64,000 bases of DNA from Actinomycetota bacterium (GTDB lineage: Bacteria > Actinomycetota > Thermoleophilia > Solirubrobacterales > 70-9): NCBI GenBank assembly GCA_018268415.1, contig JAFDWO010000121.1, positions 1 to 64,000 on the forward strand, given 5' to 3'. The notes beneath the pieces were generated by a model that was not told the origin of the DNA, made no database searches, and was given only the letters and a program-made list of their open reading frames with translations. A program made the position numbers and the translations under genes. Positions 1-8,538 of the stretch are shown here, piece after piece (position 1 is the first letter of the stretch; each line of letters opens with the position of its first letter).

Positions 1-48
1 GCGTTCCGTACTTTGACCCTGCCATGGCAGGGTCAAAGTACGGAACGC
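1..48. repeat. Perfect 48-bp palindrome with CATG apex (type II hairpin)
   Basis: The two halves are exact reverse complements: a 22-bp arm beginning GCGTTCCGTAC, a CATG centre and the matching arm. The same palindrome recurs at 62366-62413 with a single compensated change, a T-A pair here and a C-G pair there at the twelfth position of the arm. The sequence that follows (GTCCGTGA... TTGGACAACACGGGAGGAGG) also matches locus C. Confidence 0.95.
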
Positions 49-116
49 GTCCGTGACGGTTGGACAACACGGGAGGAGGCGTGGAGTTCCCTACGTCTCC
101 GTGACGGGGTCTCTCT

Positions 117-140
117 TTCCGTGACGGTCCCGTCACGGAA
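117..140. repeat. 11-bp inverted repeat
   Basis: TTCCGTGACGG is followed after two bases by its exact complement. Related CCGTCACGG / CCGTGACGG words recur through loci A, B and C. Confidence 0.7.
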
Positions 141-197
141 CGGTCGCACCCTCCGGCCCCCGGGGCCGGGATCGGGGGGTCCGTGGGACGCGCGTCG

Positions 198-224
198 AGT
201 TTTGGTTGCTGAGCAACCGAAACT
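198..224. repeat. Short dyad centred on GGTTGCTGAGCAACC
   Basis: A near-perfect 13-bp-arm dyad with one mismatch. It is much less GC-rich than its surroundings and has no counterpart that I found in loci B or C, so it may be a locus-specific hairpin insertion. Confidence 0.6.
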
Positions 225-476
225 AAACACGGAGGTCCTTGAGCAATCGGAGGGTCGGGAGGAAGGGTGACGTTCGCGACGTCTTCGTGACGGGGTCCCG
301 GTCCGGTGAGGGATCCGCCACACCTCCCGACCCCCGGGCCGGGATCAGGGGGATCCGTGGGACGCGCGTCCCGGATCCGTGGGAGCGCCGTGTCCCTCCC
401 GTGAGGGATCCGCCTCACTCGCCCGCACCCTCCCCCGGGGGCCCTCCGTGCTTCCCCCGCCCGCTCCCCGCACCCG

Positions 477-528
477 CGGCCGTCTCGGCCACGGCCACAG
501 CCTGCCCGGGCCGTGGACGAGACGGCCG
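477..528. repeat. 52-bp type I hairpin, loop CACAGCCTGCCcGG
   Basis: Arms of 19 bp (477-495 and 510-528, one mismatch) flank a 14-nt loop at 496-509. The loop differs at one base from the CACAGCCTGCCAGG loop found at the apex of four other hairpins in loci B and C. The outer arms begin CGGCCGTCTC. Confidence 0.9.
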
Positions 529-712
529 CATCCCTTCCGCCATGAGCGACAGCTCGAGGGGGCCGCATCCCTTTCGCCCTGGGGCGTCAGCTCGAGGGGG
601 CCGGGGGCCCTTCCTGCGGGGCGTCAGCTCGAGGGGGCCGGGGACCCTTTCCCACGGGCGGCAGCTTGAGGGGAGCCCATCCCTTCCCCGCGGGCGCCAG
701 CCTGCGGCGCCG
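529..712. repeat. Five tandem copies of a 37-bp repeat
   Basis: Units start at about 529, 566, 604, 641 and 677, each 36-38 bp. The core is CATCCCTTTC...GGGCGTCAGCTCGAGGGGGCCG, with the last two units more diverged. The same unit occurs inverted at 43493-43566 and in direct orientation at 62779-62852. It always abuts the 52/54-bp hairpin. There are no unique spacers, so it is not a CRISPR array. Confidence 0.85.
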
Positions 713-727
713 CGGATCTTCCGGCCC

Positions 728-1042
728 TCAGCCCAGGCCGAACTCGGCGCGGCGATCGGCCGGGACGAGGTCCCGGAACTCCTCGTGCTTCCCGATGTAG
801 CCGCTGACGAAGGGGCAGAACGGGACCACCCGCAGCCCCTCCTCACGGGCATCGCGCAGGGCCCGGTCGATCATCCGGCCCGCCAGGCCCTCGCCTTTGT
901 GGCCCGGGAAAGTCTCGGTGTGGGTGAAGGAGATGGTCCCCGGCTGCTTGACGTAGTCGGCGATCGCCGCGGCCTCCCCGTCGATCCGGACCTCGTAGCG
1001 CGACTGCTCCTTGTTGTCGATGACCTCGGGTGACGTCGGCAT
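728..1042 (-). CDS. GNAT-family N-acetyltransferase-like protein
   Basis: The 104-residue product matches the short, single-domain GCN5-related family (COG2388, YjdJ-like). It shows an N-terminal beta-hairpin (RYEVRIDGEAAAIADY), an acceptor-region strand ISFTHTETFPGHKGEGLAGRM containing the acetyl-CoA pyrophosphate-binding H-x-G-x-G-x-G/A-like turn (about residues 47-55), and the family ending CPFVSGYIGKHEEFRDLV. Proteins of this type bind acetyl-CoA but their acceptors are mostly unknown. The gene starts 16 bp after the deacetylase stop and is likely last in an operon with hbd, MOSC and deacetylase genes; locus A follows its stop directly. Confidence 0.85.
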   Translation of the reverse strand: MPTSPEVIDNKEQSRYEVRIDGEAAAIADYVKQPGTISFTHTETFPGHKGEGLAGRMIDRALRDAREEGLRVVPFCPFVSGYIGKHEEFRDLVPADRRAEFGLG

Positions 1043-1058
1043 GCGGCAACGGTATCTG

Positions 1059-1871
1059 TCACGGACGGTGGAGCATCCGCCCGCCGAGCAGCTCGGTCAC
1101 GGTGACGAGGCGCAGGCCGCGCCGCTGGAGGCCTTCGACGATGCCGCCGATCGCCTCCACCGTCTGCGGGTGGTGACCGCCGTCGTGCAGGAGGACGATC
1201 GAGCCGGCCTTGGTGCGCCGCACCACGCGTTCCCGGATCGCGGCGGCGCCCGGGTGCTTGTCGTCTTCGGAGTCGAGCGTCCAGAAGACCAGCTGGAGCC
1301 CGTTGGTCCGCGCCGCCGCCTTCTCGTTGCGATCGAGTTCGCCGTAGGGCGGGCGGAACAGGCACGGCGTGAAGCCGGTGGCGGCGCGGATCGCCGCCTG
1401 GGTCGACGCGAGCTCGCCCTCGCCGGGGTCGACCGGGTGGTCGAAGGAGTGGTTGCCGATCTCGTCGCCGAGAGCGAGGATCTGGCGCATCAGCGCCTCG
1501 CGGCCGCGCACGTGCCGCCCCTCCTCGAAGAAGGTGGCGTGGGCGCCGAGGCGATCGAGCGTCGCCAGGATCGCCGGGGTCTGGGTGCGGCTCGGGCCGT
1601 CGTCGAAGGTCAGCGCGACCTCGTCGGCCGCCCGCGCCGGGGGCGGCCCTTCCCTGACGATCGCGCCCGGCCGCGAAGTGCACCCGTACGGTTCCTCTCC
1701 CGCTCCGACCACGGTCCCGCCGTCGGTCCTGCCCCACGCCGTCGCCGCCCCGAAGAGCCCGAGCGCGACGCCCAGCAGCGCCGCCCAGCGCAACGTCACC
1801 CTCCTCGCTGAAGCAGCGTGGTGGCATGACAACCAAAAAGGCTTCAGCCGACGCCGGCGCGCCCGGGTCAC
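1059..1871 (-). CDS. Secreted polysaccharide deacetylase (NodB domain)
   Basis: The 270-residue protein has a basic N terminus, a hydrophobic export or anchor segment (about 29-46) and a carbohydrate esterase family 4 domain. Motif 1 is TFDDGPS (88-94) with the catalytic and metal aspartates, motif 2 is HSFDHP (141-146) with metal histidines, motif 3 is RPPYGE (173-178), and motif 5 is LLHDGG (227-232). It would remove acetyl groups from cell-wall or capsule glycans at the cell surface. The GTG start overlaps the MOSC gene stop as GTGA, which argues for translational coupling and for this start over the internal GTG before the hydrophobic segment. Confidence 0.9.
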   Translation of the reverse strand: MTRARRRRLKPFWLSCHHAASARRVTLRWAALLGVALGLFGAATAWGRTDGGTVVGAGEEPYGCTSRPGAIVREGPPPARAADEVALTFDDGPSRTQTPAILATLDRLGAHATFFEEGRHVRGREALMRQILALGDEIGNHSFDHPVDPGEGELASTQAAIRAATGFTPCLFRPPYGELDRNEKAAARTNGLQLVFWTLDSEDDKHPGAAAIRERVVRRTKAGSIVLLHDGGHHPQTVEAIGGIVEGLQRRGLRLVTVTELLGGRMLHRP

Positions 1872-2536
1872 GAGCTCATCTGCGCCATCTGCTCGCGCAG
1901 TGAGTCGAGCAGCTGCGGCGCCGCCTGCGCCTGTGGGATCAGGCCGTGGTCGACCAGCATCGCGTCGGAGACCAGCCGCACGTCGACGCCGTGGTCGGGC
2001 CGCCCGGCGAGGTCGACCACTACCGCGTCGCCCGCCCCGAGCTCACCCTCCTCGACGATCTTCAGGTAGGCACCGGGGCGCGAGGCGCGGGCGAAGCGAC
2101 GCACGAAGCCCGGGTCCTGCATCTTCAGCGCCAGCTTGAAGCACGGCAGGCGCGGCTGGACGACCTCGAGCAGCGTCGTCCCGATCCGCCAGCGCTCACC
2201 GAGGACGGCGCCGGAGACGTCGACGCCTTCGGTGGTCAGGTTCTCGCCCCAGGCACCGGCCCCGAGCGAACGCCCGAGCTCCCCTTCCCAGAGCCGCGTC
2301 TCCTCGATCGCGTACGCGTAGACCGCCTTGTTGGGGCCGCCGTGCACGGTCAGGTCGGCCTGGCGATCCCCGTCGAGGTTGACCCCGCGCACCCTCACCC
2401 GACCCTCGACCGGGTCCTTCCAGATCGCCGTCTCGACGATCCGCGACCCCGTGTCGATCGGCCTCGGGGTGCCGACGTTGACGCTGACGAGGCGGCCGCG
2501 GGATGGGTCGTCGCGGGGGCCATCCATGGACGACAT
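1868..2536 (-). CDS. MOSC domain protein
   Basis: The 222-residue product carries a MOSC (molybdenum cofactor sulfurase C-terminal) domain of the YiiM type. Visible family features are the LTVHGGPNKAVYAY stretch (about 62-75), WGENLTTEGVDV, and QPRLPCFKL with the conserved cysteine near residue 133 that is thought to carry sulfur or bind a metal-sulfur ligand. YiiM-like proteins act in molybdenum-dependent N-hydroxylate reduction or sulfur transfer; the partner here is unknown. A second in-frame ATG nine bases downstream is an alternative start. The gene follows hbd by 35 bp. Confidence 0.88.
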   Translation of the reverse strand: MSSMDGPRDDPSRGRLVSVNVGTPRPIDTGSRIVETAIWKDPVEGRVRVRGVNLDGDRQADLTVHGGPNKAVYAYAIEETRLWEGELGRSLGAGAWGENLTTEGVDVSGAVLGERWRIGTTLLEVVQPRLPCFKLALKMQDPGFVRRFARASRPGAYLKIVEEGELGAGDAVVVDLAGRPDHGVDVRLVSDAMLVDHGLIPQAQAAPQLLDSLREQMAQMSS

Positions 2537-2571
2537 CTTCGCAACCCGCGGCGACCCCGCGGCGACCCCGG

Positions 2572-3447
2572 TTACGCGCGGGACGGCTCCCGTACCTCGC
2601 TGTACTCGTAGAAGCCACGCCCGGACTTGCGGCCGATGCGGCCCGAGGCGACCATCCGCTTCAGCAGCGGCGGCGGCGCGTACTCGGTCTGCTTGAACTC
2701 CTCGTAGAGGGAGTCGCCGATCGCGTAGAGGACGTCGAGGCCGATGAAGTCCGCAAGCGTGAGCGGCCCCATCGGGTGACCACAGCCCTGCTTCATCCCC
2801 TCGTCGATGTCCGCGGCGGTGGCGAAGCCTTCTTCGTACATCCGCACCGCCGCCATCAGGTAGGGCACGAGCAGCATGTTGACGATGAAGCCCGAGCGGT
2901 CCTTGGTGACGATCGCGCGCTTGCCGATGCGCTCGGCGAGCTCCTTGGCCGCCTCCAGGGTCTCCTCGGAGGTGTCGAGGGCGACGACGACCTCGACCAG
3001 GCGCATCACCGGCACCGGGCTGAAGAAGTGGAGGCCGAGGACGCGCTCGGGGCGCGGCAGGCCGGCGGCCAGCTGGGCGATCGGGATCGAGGAGGTGTTG
3101 GAGGCGATCAGCGTGTCGGAGGAGACGATGCCGGCCACCTGGGCGAGGATGTTCGCCTTCAGCTCGGCGTTCTCGGGCACCGCCTCGATCACCAGGTCGG
3201 CGTCGGCGATGGCTCCGAGCTCGGCCGTGTAGTCGATCCGGCCATGGATCTCCGCCGCCTCGTCCTCGCTGACCTTGCCGCGCTCGACCGCGTGGCCGAG
3301 GGACGTGCTGATCCGCTTGTGGGCCGCGCCGATCGCGGTCCCGTCGATGTCACGGACGACCACCGGCAGGCCGGCGCGCGCCACCGACTCGGCGATCCCC
3401 GACCCCATCAGCCCGCCGCCGAGGACGGCGACCTTCTCGATGCTCAT
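2572..3447 (-). CDS. hbd: 3-hydroxybutyryl-CoA dehydrogenase
   Basis: The 291-residue protein is a single-function 3-hydroxyacyl-CoA dehydrogenase. The NAD-binding Rossmann turn GGGLMGSG is at 10-17, the substrate/NAD segment SNTSSIPI is at about 116-123, and the catalytic histidine lies in HFFSPVPVMRLVE (H140). It converts 3-hydroxybutyryl-CoA and NAD to acetoacetyl-CoA in fatty-acid or butyrate metabolism. GAGGAG lies 7-12 bases upstream of the ATG. The upstream region holds a 14-bp word (3475-3488) that also occurs in front of icmF, suggesting shared control. The length is normal for the family (about 285 aa). Confidence 0.93.
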   Translation of the reverse strand: MSIEKVAVLGGGLMGSGIAESVARAGLPVVVRDIDGTAIGAAHKRISTSLGHAVERGKVSEDEAAEIHGRIDYTAELGAIADADLVIEAVPENAELKANILAQVAGIVSSDTLIASNTSSIPIAQLAAGLPRPERVLGLHFFSPVPVMRLVEVVVALDTSEETLEAAKELAERIGKRAIVTKDRSGFIVNMLLVPYLMAAVRMYEEGFATAADIDEGMKQGCGHPMGPLTLADFIGLDVLYAIGDSLYEEFKQTEYAPPPLLKRMVASGRIGRKSGRGFYEYSEVREPSRA

Positions 3448-3474
3448 CTGTTCTCCTCAGATAGGTGGCTTGCA

Positions 3475-3488
3475 GATAGTAGGAATAC
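3475..3488 (-). promoter_or_regulatory. 14-bp motif shared by hbd and icmF upstream regions
   Basis: Read on the minus strand this is GTATTCCTACTATC. The identical 14 bases occur at 8414-8427 immediately before icmF. TACTAT could serve as a -10 hexamer for hbd, giving a leader of about 20 nt containing the GAGGAG ribosome site. It could also be an operator. Function is inferred only from the recurrence. Confidence 0.5.
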
Positions 3489-3543
3489 AGCCTTGTTTAT
3501 CGCACGGCAAACCCGAACCCCCCGGTTCGGTTATGGCCCGGGA

Positions 3544-4206
3544 TCAGGCGGCCGGGAGCAGGTCGTGGAAGACGAAGCCGTCGCGCTCGACGGTCTCGCC
3601 GTGTGCCACCGCGACCGGCGCGGAGAAGATCGGGCCAGCGGTAACGAAGGTATGGAACTCGCCGTTCTCGCCGCACGGGTCGACACCGGCGGGGAGGTCG
3701 CGGAGGAGGTCGGCGTCGAAGGCGCGGCCGGCGAAGGAGGGGTCGAGCCGGCGCGGGTCGACGCAGACGAGCGTCGCCGCGAAGCCGGCCTCGACGAAAC
3801 GCGCGGCGAGCGCGGCGGTGTCACGTCCCCAGAGCGGGAAGGTCGCCCGGCGGCCGACCGCCGCGAGCCGCTCCTCGCGGTAGGCGCGGATGTCCTCCAG
3901 GAAGAGGTCGGCGAAGGCGAACTCCTCCACCGCGGCCAACGGCGGTGAGTCCAGGGCGGCGGCCATCCGTTCCTCGTAGACCTCGTTGACGCAGGCAGCG
4001 GGGATGAGGGCCTCGACGAGCGGCACCCCGACCGCCGCGGCCTGGGCCTCGAGCAGCGAGCGGCGGACGGCGTGCATGCTGACCCGGTCGTAGTCCTCGG
4101 TGAGGGTGGTCAGCAGGGAGGCCGGCTCGACACCCAGCTCCTCGCGCATCACCCACAGCGCCAGCGCCGAGTCCTTGCCACCGCTCCAGGAGAGCGCGAC
4201 GCTCAT
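3544..4206 (-). CDS. Dph6-like ATP pyrophosphatase (PP-loop amidotransferase family)
   Basis: The 220-residue protein has the PP-loop motif SGGKDS at residues 8-13, followed by ALALWVM and an EDYDRVSMHAV segment typical of the Dph6/MJ0570 family. In eukaryotes Dph6 amidates diphthine on EF2; bacteria lack diphthamide, so the bacterial substrate is unknown. Its ATG overlaps the stop of the upstream BtuF-like gene as ATGA and the operon begins with icmF, so a role connected to cobalamin or acyl-CoA metabolism is possible but only inferred from context. Confidence 0.82.
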   Translation of the reverse strand: MSVALSWSGGKDSALALWVMREELGVEPASLLTTLTEDYDRVSMHAVRRSLLEAQAAAVGVPLVEALIPAACVNEVYEERMAAALDSPPLAAVEEFAFADLFLEDIRAYREERLAAVGRRATFPLWGRDTAALAARFVEAGFAATLVCVDPRRLDPSFAGRAFDADLLRDLPAGVDPCGENGEFHTFVTAGPIFSAPVAVAHGETVERDGFVFHDLLPAA

Positions 4207-4958
4207 CGCGTGTACTCCCGCAGGTAATCGATCCCGGCGATCGCCCGCGAGCCATACCAGGAGGTCATCTCGCCGTCGATCAGGCCGACCTTCGCTCCCG
4301 GGACGAGCGCCGCGACCTCCTCCACATGGTGCTCCTTGAAGTGGAAGGGCTCCGAGGAGAGCAGCACGCGATCCACGTTGAGAAAATCGGCGAGATCGAC
4401 CTCCGGATAGCGAACCCGTAGACCTTGGTCGCCTTGTGGGCTACCAACCTCCACGGGTTGCGCGGCGTCCCAGTTGAAGAGCGCCAAGGTCTGCGCGATG
4501 TAGGTGTCGGAGGCGACCGTCATCCACGGATCTCTCCAGATCAGGTACAGCACCAGCTGGTCGGGGCGGTCGTCGACCCGCGAGACCGCGGCTTCGAACC
4601 TCGCGCACAGCGCCTCCGCCTGCGCCTCGCGATCGAACTCCCTCCCCATCTGCCGGTAGAGATCGAGGTTGTCGCGCGGGGCGAGTGGGTGGGTCACCAC
4701 CACGTTCGGGACGAACTCCGCCAGGGCTTCCGCGTCCTCTTTCCTGTTCTCGTCGACGTTGACGACCACGTGGGTCGGTTCGAGCTCGCGGATCTTGTCG
4801 AACTTCAGATCCTTGGTCCCTCCCACCTTCGGGATCGTCTTCACCGTCTCCCAGGGATGGATGCAGAAGCCGGTCCTCCCCACGACCTGCTCGGACAGGT
4901 CGAGGTCGCAAAGAAGCTCGGTGATGCTCGGGACCAGGGAAACGATCCGCACAGCCAC
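4203..4958 (-). CDS. BtuF-like substrate-binding-fold protein without signal peptide
   Basis: The 251-residue product matches helical-backbone (type III) ABC substrate-binding proteins for cobalamin or iron chelates: an opening VRIVSLVPSITELLCDL strand, GRTGFCIHPWE, a KVGGTKDLKFDKIREL block, THVVVNVDENRKEDAEAL, and a final SWYGSRAIAGIDYL. It starts directly with the first beta strand, so there is no signal peptide or lipobox, and no ABC permease genes are nearby. It begins 10 bp after the stop of the B12-dependent mutase icmF. A cytosolic corrinoid-binding or corrinoid-handling role is a reasonable inference, not shown by the sequence. Confidence 0.8.
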   Translation of the reverse strand: MAVRIVSLVPSITELLCDLDLSEQVVGRTGFCIHPWETVKTIPKVGGTKDLKFDKIRELEPTHVVVNVDENRKEDAEALAEFVPNVVVTHPLAPRDNLDLYRQMGREFDREAQAEALCARFEAAVSRVDDRPDQLVLYLIWRDPWMTVASDTYIAQTLALFNWDAAQPVEVGSPQGDQGLRVRYPEVDLADFLNVDRVLLSSEPFHFKEHHVEEVAALVPGAKVGLIDGEMTSWYGSRAIAGIDYLREYTR

Positions 4959-4968
4959 GCGACGTTAC

Positions 4969-7900
4969 CTACATGTTGCGCCGGTACTCGCCGCCCACCT
5001 CATACAGGGCGCCCGAGACCTGGCCCAACGAGGCGAACTTGACCGCCTCCATCAGCGCCGCGAAGACGTTGCCGCGCTCCCGCGCCACGCCCTGCAGGTG
5101 GGCGAGCGCGGCATCGCGGCCCGCCGTCCCGAGCTCCTGGAAGCCCCGCGTCGCGGCGATCTGGTCGTCCTTCTCGGCGTCCGTGGAGCGCATCAACTCG
5201 ACCGTGTCGATCGCCTCTCCCTTGCCCTCCTCGGGCAGGTAGGTGTTGACGCCGATCAATGGCAGCGTGCCGTCGTGCTTGAGCCGCTCGTAGTACATCG
5301 ACTCTTCCTGGATCTTTCCCCGCTGGTACATCGTGTCCATCGCGCCGAGCACGCCGCCGCGCTCGGAGATCCGCTCGAACTCCTCGTAGACCGCATCCTC
5401 GACCAGGTCGGTGAGCGCCTCGATCGCGAAGGAGCCCTGCCACGGGTTCTCGGTGAAGTTGAGGCCGAGCTCGCGGTTGATGATCAGCTGGATCGCCACC
5501 GCGCGCCGCACCGACTCCTCGGTCGGCGTGGTGATCGCCTCGTCGTAGGCGTTGGTGTGGAGGCTGTTGCAGTTATCGAAGATCGCGTAGAGCGCCTGCA
5601 GCGTGGTGCGGATGTCGTTGAAGCTGATCTCCTGCGCGTGGAGGCTCCGGCCGCTCGTCTGGATGTGGTACTTCAGCATCTGGCTGCGCTCGCTCGCGCC
5701 ATAACGTTCGCGCATCGCCCGCGCCCAGATCCGCCGCGCCACCCGGCCGATCACCGCGTACTCGGGGTCCATCCCGTTGGAGAAGAAGAAGCTCAGGTTG
5801 GGCGCGAAATCGTCGATGTCCATGCCGCGCGCGAGGTAGTACTCGACGATCGTGAAGCCGTTGGCGAGGGTGAAGGCGAGCTGGGAGATCGGGTTCGCCC
5901 CGGCCTCGGCGATGTGGTACCCGCTGATCGACACCGAGTAGAAGTTCCGCACCCCGTTGGCGACGAAGAATTCCTGGACGTCGCCCATCATCTTCAGCGC
6001 GAACTCGGTCGAGAAGATGCAGGTGTTCTGCGCCTGATCCTCCTTGAGGATGTCGGCCTGGACGGTGCCGCGGACCTTGCGCAGGGTCTCGTCCTTGATC
6101 CGCGCGTACTCGTCCGCGTCGAGGACGTCGGCGCCGGTGACGCCGAGCAGGCCGAGCCCGAGGCCATCGTTCCCGGGCGGCAGCTCGCCCTTGTATTCGG
6201 GGCGCGGCCTGCCCGCGAAGATCTCGTCGAGCTTGCGCTCGGTCGCCTCCCACCGCCCGCTCTCCTTCAGGTGCTTTTCCACCTGCTGGTCGACCGCGGC
6301 GTTCATGAAGAAGGCGAGGATGATCGGCGCCGGCCCGTTGATCGTCATCGAGACCGAGGTGGTCGGCTCGCAGAGGTCGAAGCCCGAGTAGAGCTTCTTC
6401 GCGTCGTCGAGGGTGGCGATCGAGACGCCCGAGTTGCCGACCTTGCCGTAGATGTCGGGGCGCTCGTCGGGGTCCTCGCCGTAGAGCGTCACCGAGTCGA
6501 AGGCGGTCGAGAGGCGCGCCGCCGGCTGTCCCTGCGAGAGGTAGTGGAAGCGGCGGTTGGTGCGCTCCGGCGAGCCCTCGCCGGCGAACATCCGGGTCGG
6601 GTCCTCGCCCGCCCGCCGGTAGGGGAAGACGCCACCGGTGAAGGGGTAGGAGCCGGGCAGGTTCTCCTTCATCAGGAACCGCAACCGCTCGCCCCAGTCC
6701 TTATAAGGGGGTGGCGCGATCTTCGGGATCTGCTGGTGGGACAGCGACTCGCGGTAGTTCGGCCCGGTGATCTCCTTGCCGCGGACCTCGTAGCTGAAGC
6801 TCTCGGCGGTGATGCCCTCGATCCGCCGGTCCCAGTTGCGCAACAGGCCGACCGCCTCGGTGCCGAGGGCGGCCAGCGCCTCGTTGTAGGCGCGGCGCAA
6901 CGCCGCGTGCTCGCCGGCGCCGAGCGCGGCCTCCGGATAGCCGTCCAGCGGCGCTGGCAGCTCCGCGTCGTGGAGCGCCTTCAAGGCCTCGTAGAAGTGC
7001 TGCGCGGTCGCCGCGGCGACCGCGAGGCCCTCGACGCCCTCGTTGATACCTCGCCCCTGCTCGGCGATCTCGGCGAGGTAACGGACCCGCTTGCCGGGGA
7101 TCAGGGCGTTGCCGCGCGGTTCGTGGTCGGTGGGGTCGATGCCGGGGTCGAAGCGCTCGGGCTCGTCGCCACCGGCCCGCTCGGCCAGCGCCCGACAGAG
7201 CTTCACGAACATCCAGGTGACACCAGGGTCGGCGAACTGGCTGGCGATCGTCGGATACACCGGCACCTCGTCGTCGGGCTGATCGAACGCGACCCGGTTG
7301 CGGCGCCACTGTTTGCGCACGTCACGCAGCGCGTCGGCGGCTCCCTGCTTGTCGAACTTGTTGATGACAACCATGTCGGCGAGATCGAGCATGTCGATCT
7401 TCTCCAGCTGCGAGGCGGCGCCGAACTCGCTGGTCATCACGTAGACGGGCAGGTCGACGAGGTCGACGATCTCGGAGTCCGACTGGCCGATGCCGGCGGT
7501 CTCGACGATCACCAGGTCGAACCCGGCGGCCTTGAGGAAGGCGACCGCGTCGGCGAGCACCGCGGTCGTCGAGAGGTTCTGGCGCCGGGTCGCCATCGAG
7601 CGCATGTAGAGCTGCTCGTGGCGCAGGCTGTTCAGCCGGATCCGGTCGCCGAGCAGGGCGCCACCGGTGCGCCGCCGGGTCGGGTCGACGGCGAGCACCG
7701 CGATCCGCAGGTCGGGGAGGTGCGCGGCGAAGCGCGAGAGCAGCTCGTCGGTCACCGTCGACTTGCCCGCGCCGCCGGTGCCGGTGACGCCGACCACGGG
7801 GACGCCCGCGCCCTTCACCGTCCACTCGGCGCGGAGGCGCTCGAGCTCTTCGTCGCCGATCACGCCGTCCTCGAGCGCCGACAGCATCCGCGCCACGCCG

Positions 7901-8412
7901 AGATCGTCGGTACGGCCCTCCTCGGGCACGACGGAGGGCAGCTGTTGGGAGCGTGCCCGCTCGACCAGGTCGTCGATCATCCCGACCAGCCCCAGGTTCA
8001 TCCCGTCGTTGGGGTGGTAGATCCGCTCGACGCCGGCGCCCTCGAGATCGGCGATCTCCTCCGGCGTGATCGTCCCGCCCCCGCCGCCGAAGACGCGAAT
8101 GTGATCGGCCCCGAGCCCCGCCAGCATCTCCACCGCGTACCTGAAGTACTCCGTGTGCCCGCCCTGGTAGGAGCTGATCGCGATCCCGTCGGCGTCCTCC
8201 TGGATCGCCGCCCGGACCACGTCACGGACGCTGCGGTTGTGGCCGAGGTGGACGACCTCGGCACCGCTGTCCTGGATCAGCCGGCGCATCACGTTGATCG
8301 CCGCGTCGTGACCGTCGAAGAGCGAGGCGGCGGTGACGAACCGCAGCGGCAGCTCGTCGGCGCCCTGGGCGGCAGCGGCGCTGCGAGGGTCGTCAGCAGT
8401 TAGTCGAGTCAT
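4969..8412 (-). CDS. icmF: Fused isobutyryl-CoA mutase (IcmF)
   Basis: The protein (1147 aa from ATG 8412; a GTG at 8430 would add six residues) combines three modules. An N-terminal B12-binding domain has the lower-ligand motif DGHDAA (about 33-38) and GGGGG near 110. A MeaI/ArgK-type G-protein chaperone has the P-loop GTGGAGKST (about 211-219), followed by a NKFDKQ guanine-specificity motif. The C-terminal mutase TIM barrel carries [18 protein letters not shown] and the [13 protein letters not shown] stretch characteristic of IcmF rather than methylmalonyl-CoA mutase. It interconverts isobutyryl- and n-butyryl-CoA with adenosylcobalamin, with the GTPase domain protecting or reloading the cofactor. 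It heads an operon with the BtuF-like and Dph6-like genes. Its start region overlaps the 14-bp motif shared with hbd. Confidence 0.95.
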   Translation of the reverse strand: MTRLTADDPRSAAAAQGADELPLRFVTAASLFDGHDAAINVMRRLIQDSGAEVVHLGHNRSVRDVVRAAIQEDADGIAISSYQGGHTEYFRYAVEMLAGLGADHIRVFGGGGGTITPEEIADLEGAGVERIYHPNDGMNLGLVGMIDDLVERARSQQLPSVVPEEGRTDDLGVARMLSALEDGVIGDEELERLRAEWTVKGAGVPVVGVTGTGGAGKSTVTDELLSRFAAHLPDLRIAVLAVDPTRRRTGGALLGDRIRLNSLRHEQLYMRSMATRRQNLSTTAVLADAVAFLKAAGFDLVIVETAGIGQSDSEIVDLVDLPVYVMTSEFGAASQLEKIDMLDLADMVVINKFDKQGAADALRDVRKQWRRNRVAFDQPDDEVPVYPTIASQFADPGVTWMFVKLCRALAERAGGDEPERFDPGIDPTDHEPRGNALIPGKRVRYLAEIAEQGRGINEGVEGLAVAAATAQHFYEALKALHDAELPAPLDGYPEAALGAGEHAALRRAYNEALAALGTEAVGLLRNWDRRIEGITAESFSYEVRGKEITGPNYRESLSHQQIPKIAPPPYKDWGERLRFLMKENLPGSYPFTGGVFPYRRAGEDPTRMFAGEGSPERTNRRFHYLSQGQPAARLSTAFDSVTLYGEDPDERPDIYGKVGNSGVSIATLDDAKKLYSGFDLCEPTTSVSMTINGPAPIILAFFMNAAVDQQVEKHLKESGRWEATERKLDEIFAGRPRPEYKGELPPGNDGLGLGLLGVTGADVLDADEYARIKDETLRKVRGTVQADILKEDQAQNTCIFSTEFALKMMGDVQEFFVANGVRNFYSVSISGYHIAEAGANPISQLAFTLANGFTIVEYYLARGMDIDDFAPNLSFFFSNGMDPEYAVIGRVARRIWARAMRERYGASERSQMLKYHIQTSGRSLHAQEISFNDIRTTLQALYAIFDNCNSLHTNAYDEAITTPTEESVRRAVAIQLIINRELGLNFTENPWQGSFAIEALTDLVEDAVYEEFERISERGGVLGAMDTMYQRGKIQEESMYYERLKHDGTLPLIGVNTYLPEEGKGEAIDTVELMRSTDAEKDDQIAATRGFQELGTAGRDAALAHLQGVARERGNVFAALMEAVKFASLGQVSGALYEVGGEYRRNM

Positions 8413-8413
8413 G

Positions 8414-8427
8414 GATAGTAGGAATAC
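8414..8427 (-). promoter_or_regulatory. Second copy of the hbd/icmF 14-bp motif
   Basis: GTATTCCTACTATC (minus strand) ends one base before the ATG of icmF. At this spacing TACTAT cannot be the -10 box for an ATG-8412 start, so an operator role or a start further downstream must be considered. An upstream AT-rich TTTATG (about 8431-8436) could belong to the real promoter. Confidence 0.45.
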
Positions 8428-8496
8428 CACATAAATCGCGAGGGAGCCACTGATCGACCGCCTGCATCTGCCCCCCCAGCGGGGTAATCGCAGACG

Positions 8497-8535
8497 GTCT
8501 GCACCTCGGACCGTTCTGCGACCCGAGGTGCAGAC
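8497..8535 (-). terminator. Hairpin after the MarR gene
   Basis: A perfect 13-bp stem (8497-8509 with 8523-8535, CCGAGGTGCAGAC on the leading side) and a 13-nt loop begin four bases after the MarR stop codon. There is no clear U-tract. It probably separates MarR transcription from icmF. Confidence 0.6.
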
Positions 8536-8538
8536 GCC

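Larger units (their letters stand above)
1..727. repeat. Locus A: gene-free structured repeat region
   Basis: No credible gene lies here; the open frames are GC-rich low-complexity readings. The region holds, in order, a perfect 48-bp palindrome, two short dyads, a 52-bp hairpin and five copies of a 37-bp tandem repeat, and it ends at the 3' end of the GNAT gene. Long blocks match loci B (inverted) and C (same orientation): the stretch around 355-490 is nearly identical to the reverse complement of about 43610-43750. The left end of the element lies outside the window, so the convergent setting seen for B, C and D cannot be confirmed here. Confidence 0.8.

Noticed and set aside
529-712. Possible CRISPR array
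   Set aside because: The 37-bp units are contiguous with no unique spacers, and no cas genes are nearby.
239-1033. 264-codon open frame across locus A
   Set aside because: Its first half reads through tandem repeats and hairpins, and its second half is antisense to the GNAT gene; no ribosome site or domain.
4669-8403. 1244-codon open frame on the plus strand
   Set aside because: It is the antisense shadow of icmF, rich in Arg/Val/Gly/Asp with no recognisable domain, a usual artefact of high GC.
8431-8538. Cobalamin riboswitch before icmF
   Set aside because: The 108-bp gap is too short and lacks the B12-box; it holds only the MarR hairpin and the 14-bp motif.
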